DNA of 51,238 nt from Clostridiaceae bacterium (GTDB taxonomy: Bacteria; Bacillota; Clostridia; Acetivibrionales; DUMB01), in NCBI GenBank assembly GCA_012840085.1, contig DUMB01000002.1, positions 1 to 51,238 on the forward strand, read 5' to 3'. Position numbers and translations under genes: made by a program. The notes below the pieces were generated by a model, which did no database searches, had not been told where the DNA came from, and saw only the letters and a list, made by a program, of their open reading frames with translations. Numbering within the stretch: position 1 is the stretch's first letter; every line of letters starts with the position of its first letter. Below, in pieces: positions 41,401 through 50,400 of this stretch.

Positions 41401-44400
41401 AATGGACTCCTGCAGGGTGAGACAACAGTCGGTACGATTCAGTGGAAAGCTGAAGCATTGCCCACAAGCCCCCACTACAGGCTGGCAGTTTATGCAGATG
41501 TGAACGGTGCGGTAAATCTGGATAATCGGGAAAAAGCAAACTTTAATACTGAATATACTGTTATAGGAGCTCTCGAAATAGATGGATGGAGCGAAAGAGA
41601 AATCTGGACAGTTGCAGAGAAACCTGTGTTCAAGCTTCTCAGCAGATCAACGGATGAACCCTGGAAGCTTCTGGGCCCGGAAAACGGTGTTTCAGCGATT
41701 ATACAAGTATACGGTTTCGAAAATGTAGTTGAAGGTGTGCCCCAGGGAGAACCTCTTTGGGAGGGCGATATGACCTATGACTCTCTCGAAGGAGCATTTG
41801 TCGGAGAAATAGATCCGGCGTTAACAGGCGACGGACTAACTCCCGGAAGCTATTGGGCATATGTGGTTGCACAGAGGGGAGAGGAAGAGGTAGCCTCGGC
41901 TATTTCCTTCAAGCTGGTACAGGATTATTCAGTGACAGTTGATATAGAGAAAACAAACTATAACGTAGATGAGCTGATAGTGATGAACGGACAGGTAAAG
42001 GATATTGAAGGCAATCCGTTGGCAGGAATACCTGTCAGGCTTTCGGTGATCGGAGAAGAGGAATTCATATGCGACAGTGAATATATCGAAGATGAAGACA
42101 GGCTTGTACCTCTTGTATCTGATGAGGAAGGAAGATTTAGATCCAGTCTGCTCCTCCCATATGGATACGGTGGCACATATTCTCTCACAGCATACGCCAA
42201 TCTGGAAGGCGCTGAAAAGGCAAGCAAGTCAAAGGTCTTCTATGTTGAAGGTCCTTACCTTGCTCTGCCGGAAGAAATAAAGGTCACCCAGGGATATACG
42301 GTCAAGCAGGAAGTATCACTTACCAATGTGGGCACAATAAACCTCAGCGGATTTGAGTTCAGCTCCCGGTTCCCTGAGGGTGCCGCCCTCGACGGGGTAT
42401 TTACCGGAAATATTCCTGAACTTCTTGGACCCGGCAGTCAGGAGTTCTTTACATTAGAACTGAGCGCTGCCGCGGATGTGGAACCTGGTGAGTATGAGGC
42501 GGTATTTACGGTTCAAACCCAGGAAGGATATTATACCAACATGACTGTAAAAGTCATTGTGGAAAAAGCTGTACCTAAGTACAGAATAGATGTAAACGGA
42601 GAACAAAGCAGAAAGAAAATTACTGCAGCTCTAAAACCGGGAGAGACTGCCACCAAGATTATTCATGTGGCAAATGAAGGTACTGCCCCAATTGTAGATA
42701 TACAGGTAGCACCACCTGCAAAATTACCTTGGATTACAATCAGTGCCAGCGGCACGGAATTAGTTCTGCCGATTAAAGGTAGAAGCATAAGGGATGAAAA
42801 TACTTTGGCAAGTATTCTGGTAACCATTACACCTGAGATACAGGTAGCGCCGGGGTATTATGATGATGAAATAACCATTACATCCAATGCAGGGGAGGCT
42901 AAAGTACCGTTAAGAATATATGTAGGTCCGGAAAAGGTGGGCACTATTGTATTGCAGATGGTGGATCAGGATTATATTCCTATTCCTGAAGCGGCTGTAA
43001 GTCTTTACGGACCTCACTCAACACCGGGTGAGCAGCCTGCGGCCCCCACTGTCCATAGGGGAACAGCCCTTTATGACGGCACAGTTACATTTATGAATAT
43101 ACAGGCCGGAACTTATACTTTGACAGCCAGAGCTCCTTATCACAAGGATATTCAGATGAGCCTGGAAGTGCCGGCACTTATTGATCTGGAGCCGCTGCCC
43201 GTACAAATGGAAAAAATACCTTTCACTCTCAGCTATGATTACCGGACATTGAGCGAAACTCAATCAGCCATTGTTACGGGTGGAGATTACTATCAAGCCG
43301 TGCTTAGGGCAAGTCTGCCTCCGGCAGAACCCTTACCCAGCTTGGTGGCAAATTATCCGGGTTCAGAATTCTGGTATACTTACCAGCTATCAGAAGCAGG
43401 TAACAATTTTGCTGTAAGAAATCCTTCAACAGAAGGAAGCGTCTATGATGTAGAAGCCAGAATAGTCAATATGGATGAAGCCCTGCCCGAAGGCTCCATC
43501 AGGTTGAGGTTGAAGAATCAGACCGGTGGAACCGCCATACTTAGCCTTGGTGAGTTTGGCCCTGAAGCTGCTGAAGAGATATACTGGGATGTAGACCTGA
43601 ATAAGTTTTATGATCCGGCAGATATTCAGCCTATGGGAACTGAGTGGGATTATCAGGTTATTTTCCCTGAAGGTGCTACACCTGAGCGGATTGCCGCATG
43701 GGAGAAAATACTTGGTTATGACCATACTGTGCTCAGGATGGATTATGATGAAGAAACGGGTATATACCATTATCATATAGTACCTAAAAAGACTGTAGCC
43801 CAGCCCTATATTCCTGACAACAGGATACCCAAATTCTATGGGGACAACTACATCTTTGATTTTAAAATACTGTTTACCGGAAACCGCTTTGCAACGAATG
43901 GTGAATGGGAAAACATATCATACGAAGTGCCTGTGCGTCTCCATTATCAGTCTCACGATGCAATGTCGGTACCTGTACCTGATGATGACAGGCAGGATAC
44001 AAAAGTCATGGCGGCATTTACGAAGGAATCCAAGACTCCGCCTGTGAAGAAAAAGAGGACCTATCCATGGTATCCTCCTACAAAGCAACAGCTCAGGATC
44101 TGGCAGACGCTGGAGCAGGCCTCAGGAGACAGCAGGTATTTCAGTAAAAACTTCCTTGCATCTATAAGTTCGGCTCCTGCTGAAAAACCTGAGCAAATCG
44201 GACCGGCTGTGGGAGATCTTTCATTCTCCCAGGAAGTAGCTACCGAGCAGGAGGTATTTACCGCCAGGTTTAACCTGTACAATCCGTCTAAATATAAATT
44301 GTTGGAAAACGTTAATCTGGAAGTAATTGTGACTGACGGAGTCATTGACGAAAATGGCAAATTGTCGGAGGGAGCAAGGATTTATAATAACAGGTTTAAT

Positions 44401-47400
44401 ATTAAACCTCTGATTGCAATAAACGGAAAACCTATAGATTCCGGACCTGGCGTAATGAGCTTAATGAGCGTAATGAGCGAACCTGTTGGGCAGCAAGGGG
44501 ACTATGATGACTCGGCAGGAAATGGAGTATGTAATTGGACACTCTTGCCTGACAGCGAGCTTTCGGTACTATGGCAGCTCAATGCCGACCCGGGGCTTGG
44601 GGAAACGAGAATGTATAATGATGATATGGACACCCAACTGTTAAAGCTTGCTGAACACCTGCATAACACGGCTACTTATACAGCATACATACATTATAGT
44701 TTTATCCTTGACGGTCAGCAATATCAAGGCTATACAAAGGGACAGCAAATAAGGGTGGAACCCCAGCCTAAACTGTTTATCAGCTACGCACTGGAGAAAC
44801 AGCAAGGAGATGTGTATGACTTTATAATAAAAGCTACGAATGCAGGCGATGGAACTGCCCGCAATGTAACTTTCGGAATGCCGTCTATCCCGGGTATGGG
44901 TGAAGGACAGGTAATACAGGTACTTTCCTCTTATTCGGATTTTGCCGGTGAAAGTCAGGGAGCAGCGTCTCTGAATCTGGGAGATATTGAACCCGACGAA
45001 ACAGTGGCAGGTAAATTTACCATCATGGGTGCCGGCCTGGAGAATGTAGCAAAGTTGCCTACGGTTACCGTAGAAACCAGGAGAAGTGTATCCAACCCGA
45101 ATATTATTGCAGTACCTCTTACTATGCAGCGAGCCTACAACAGAGATTTTGGAATATTAAGTGAAGAAATTGACAGGCTGGAAGAGAACCTCCATAAAAT
45201 AATGGAGAGAACCGGCAGCGACCTGGGTGGAGTCGTAGTTGATGCCTTCGATTTTGCTCGGCAACAACAGATAATTGCTTATTGGGGAGCTATGATAGAT
45301 CATACAAAGGCGTTTATCAATTTGTTGAATTTCGTCAATGCGTATAAACCAAAAACAGGCACAATATGGGATTTTTATAAGAGTGACGGTGACGATGATG
45401 ACGATGACGATGATAAGCCTGTCAAAAAACCGAAAAAGGACGATGATAAGGACGGCAAAGAAGGCGATAAAAAGGATGATGGTGATATAAAAGAGGAAGA
45501 GTACATTCAGTTGAAACTAATGTACAAAGACGCATTCTCAAATAAAAATAATGTTTTTATGAACAGCTTAAAGGACGCTCTTCAGTCTAATTTGGAATCA
45601 TTACTCAAGGCGGTTCCTGAAAAAGCCGGCCAAATCCGTGCCGCTTTAAGTTCACTGAGCAGTATGACAATTAATGATATTGCTTTAGTTGCCTATTACT
45701 ATGTCATGAGAACGGCGTTAAAAGATGTTATTGAGAAATGGGAAGAAGAAATAGATGATATTAAAAGTGAAAGGGCTTCCAGAACCGGCAAGTACATTAC
45801 ATCCGCAAGATTATCGGAGCTGAGTGAGAACAGTCTTCTCAGGCTTCTGAATGAAAATCCCCATATTAATTGGAAGGAAGAAGGAAAAGAGTTCCTCACA
45901 TATAGAGAAAAAGCAGCTGATTATCAGCAACAGGCAGGAGTAGCATTTAACTCCGCGGGAATGCATATAGGTGAGCAAAAGGAAAAGTGGTTCAATATGG
46001 GAAGGGATTTGTTCGATGCCTGTAAGGAAAACCAGACTCAAGCAGTGAGTGCCCTGGAGAAACTCATTCAAAAGGCGGATGAAGAAGTTAAACCCACTCT
46101 GGATATGCTCAAGAAAATTTACCTTGAAAAGGTGATATTCTCCAATGAACCTTTGAAACTGGCTAAAGCTCAGTATGAACGTGAGCTGGCAGTTGAGGAT
46201 AATAAAAAGCAGCTGGAAAAGATAGAAGGAAATCTGAAAAGTTTAAATATTGAACCCGGAATTTTTGACATTGGTGCTCCGAGCTTGGGTAAGATAACTG
46301 ATTTATATAACGCTTTTACAGATGTGAAGGAATTGACTGCAGTCTGTGAAATTTTGCCAAGCTGGGCAGAGTCTCTCGGAAGGCTTGTTTCTGATGCCAG
46401 TATGGAAGGATATGCTCCTGATAAGATGGGGCAGATGTTACAGAGCTTTGTGGATGAGATTTATGCATTAACAGGTGGCAGGGAAATACCGGAATATAGA
46501 ATGAATGAGTTTGTCAGTGAACTGCAAAAAACTGATTCAGGGAGTATGAGAGGTAAACTGCTGCTTAATGAAGCAATCATGTATCTGCCATTCTATGCAG
46601 ATGTAAGCAGAAAATCCATTGCCGGTGATGATGGCAGCTTTATACCCGACTCCACAGATGAAATGATACTTGCAATGCGAAAAGAAGTAAAAAATGCTGA
46701 TAAATTTGATATTTACGGGATGCAGGAAAAGGTTACAGAGCTGCTCAACAAAGCCAGAGCGATTGTTGATGTATATAGAAACCCTGCTGATACTCCTTCT
46801 TATTACCCGACTGAAGTACTGATAAATTACTTAAAGAATGTCAACACAAAACTGGAGAACGGGTGGAAACTGGGCAATTATCCCAACCTTTGGCTCTACG
46901 ACGGTCATGAGGATAATATTGTGCCTGTGAACTACAATCTTGGAGAAACATACCAGGCACAGTATGACTTTTATATGACCCTGGCAAGCAGTGGTAGCCT
47001 GCTTGAAGAACGTTACATGATAGAAACACAAAAAATATTTGGAATGTATACTAACCTGATGTCAACTATGTTAGGAGAATTGACTCTAGGTACGATAGCA
47101 AGCGCTACCTTTGGAACTTTGAACAGCTACTATAATGAGGCTCTCGGAATGTGGGAGAGTTCTCTTGTTGAGCGGCAGGGAGCAGTAAATGCCATGGTGG
47201 GACAGCATCTGGCAAACAACTATCTGGTAATAAGCAACGCTCTCAGCCGGGAAGTAGGTGTTGCACAGTCAGTATTAAATGTACTTGATACTGTCGACAG
47301 ATGGCGTAAGATTGACCCGCCACTGCCCGTGACGGTGAAAAGTTTCCAAATACCCGATGTAATTATAGAAAACGGTAGTATTACTGAGGACGATGCGGTG

Positions 47401-50400
47401 CTGGTTATCAGGAACGATCATACCGGAACCCTGGATATAGCTCCTTACTTGTTCATTTTTGACGCCAGAGGGCAGGTCAGTACGTATGATGGAGATTATG
47501 TATCAATACAGCCCGGGGAAAATGCAATAATCAGAATTCCTTTCGTGATTCCCAGGTCGACACTGGTTGATGCAGGTGGATACTTTGGTGCTTTATTCTT
47601 CGAGGTTTCTGAACCGGGGACAATGTCCATCGGAGGGACAAAGGGACCATACCTGAGTTACTTCTTTGCCGGTTCCCGTCGGGAAATAGATGCCGTACGT
47701 ACTGCTTATAAGACGTACCAACCTTTGGGAAGGGAGATAGGAGCAGGTGAACAGGATAGGCAGGAATTCAATGTATCAGCAGATGCAGGAGAACTGCGGA
47801 TTTTCCTTGCGGCACAACCGGGTGTCAGGCTGGAATGGAGCATTACTGATCCGAATGGCAATAGTATATCCACCATCCTGAATACAGAAAACGGTACGGT
47901 ATTTAACAATATTAGCAATGCCCAGGTAGGTAATTTATACAATTCCGGAGACTTTATCAGGATTTTGAACCCTGTTGGTGGCAAATACACAGTAAGTGTA
48001 TCAGTTCCGGAAGATGCCCTGGATACCTGTTATACGGTGGGCGTTTTGGAAATTCCTGATCTTGGTGCCGTTCCTGATATTACTGCCCAAAAAGAGGTTT
48101 ACAGCGCAGACAGGGAACCCGCATTCAAGATACAGATATTTGAAACCGCTAACAGGTACGGTATTGATAATATAAGCTACTCAATAAGTGATCTTACAGG
48201 CGAAAATGGAAATACCATACCTGCTGATGCTATAAGTTTCACCGGTAAGGATGGAACTGATTTGCCGGTATACTTACCGGTTGGTGGAGGAACGACGATA
48301 ATTGGACAGATAGATGTACCGGCTTATATACCTGACGGTAAATATGAAGGAACTGTTTCCATAACAATAGAAGGAACCAATCTTAATCCGGGTCTGTGCA
48401 GTCTTACCGGCAGCTTCCCTGAATACGTCCAAGGAGCTTCCTGGACAGCTGTAAGCTGGACTGAAGGGGAGTTCGGAAAACCGGTTTATAATAAGTTGAC
48501 CTATACTTATCCGATCTCCTTTGTTCTGGATACCTCAGTACCTGAGGCTCCACATGAATTCATAGTGCATGATCCGGAGGCTGCCACTCCAAATATAGTT
48601 AAAGTAGAGGGAGCAGTTAACGGCAACCCGTTAGTGTGCATCTTAATAGATGACACAGCGGCCGCATTGCTGCCGGTAGGAGAAAACGGTGAATTCAGTG
48701 CAAGCCTGTTGCTGTATCAACCAGGTACTTACGAGATAAAAGCCAGATCGGTAAATCTCCTTGGAACATACAGCGAGCCGACAGCCGCCTGGCAGGTAGA
48801 GATAACCGGAGTAGGTCCGAATTATGGTACTGATGCTACCTTGAGTGCCCTTATGATTGACGGACAGATGATACCAAACTTTGCAGCGGATGTATTTGAC
48901 TATTATGTAACTCTTCCATCAGGAACAACTGAAGTACCTGAGGTAAGTGCAGTTGCCAGTGACAGCAATGCGGATGTGAAGATAACACAGGCCGCCACTG
49001 CCAATGGAACGGCTGTAGTGGTTGTAACAGCGGAAGACAAGATGAATAAGAATATTTATTCAATACACTTTAGTGTAGCAAGCAGCAATAATGCTACTCT
49101 AAGGGAGATAAAGGTAAACGGGACAGCTGTTAGTGGATTTGATCCGAGTATTACTGCATATACAGTGAAAGTTCCTTATGGAACGGCAGAAGTGCCGTTG
49201 GTTACAGCAGAGGCAAGCGATGCAAACGCAACAGTTACAGTAACACAAGCAGGAAGTGTAACCGGTACGGCTATGATACGGGTAGTAGCTACTGACGGAA
49301 TTACTGAGCAGATATATATAGTTAAGTTCATGCTTGAGGCCAACACCGATGCAAGCCTGAGCGATTTGAAGATAGACGGAGTGACTGTGGAAGGCTTCGA
49401 TCCTTCAACCATTGAGTATAATGTAATTCTGCCTTATGGTACAACAGAAGCGCCTGAGGTTACGGCAACGGCAACGGATGCAAAGGCAACTGTAACCATA
49501 ACACAGGCAACGAGCTTGCCAGGCGAAGCTACGATTGTGGTAACAGCAGAAGATGGTGTGACAATAAGGACTTACACAGTAATCTTTACGATAGCACCTA
49601 ACAATGACGCAAGCTTGAGCGAAATTAAAGTGAATGGAATAGCTATTACCGGATTCGATACTGAAGTTTTGGCTTATGCAGTAGAGTTGCCATATGGAAC
49701 TATAGAAGCGCCTGAAGTTACTGCAACGGCAACGGATGCTAATGCGACCGTAACCATAACTCAGGCAGCAAGCTTGCCTGGCACTGCAACAATAGTAGTA
49801 ACAGCTGCTGATGGAGTAACAACAAAGACTTATACAGTAAGTTTCACAATAGCACCCAATACAGATGCAAGCTTGAGTGATTTGAAGATAGATGGAGAGA
49901 TTGTGGAAGGATTTGATCCTGAGGTTCTGGCTTATGCAATAGAGTTGCCATATGGAACAACAGAAATACCTGTAGTAACTGCAACTGCAACAGATGCAAA
50001 TGCTACTGTAACCATAACTCAGGCAGCAAGCTTACCTGGAACTGCAACAATAAAGGTAACAGCAGAAGATGGTGTTACAACGAAGACTTATACAGTAAGC
50101 TTCACAATAGCACCTAATACAGATGCAAGCCTGAGCAATATTAAAGTGAACGGTATAGCGATTACCGGCTTCAATTCTGCGACTACGGAGTATAATGTAG
50201 TTCTGCCGTATGGTACAACAGAGGTACCTGTAGTTACAGCAACTGCAACAGATACAAATGCTACTGTAACCATAACGCAAGCAGCAGGATTGCCTGGCAC
50301 TGCAATAATAAAGGTAACAGCAGAGGATGGAGTCACGACTAGGACTTATACAGTAAGCTTCACTGTAGCACCTAATACAGATGCAAGTCTGAGTGATCTA

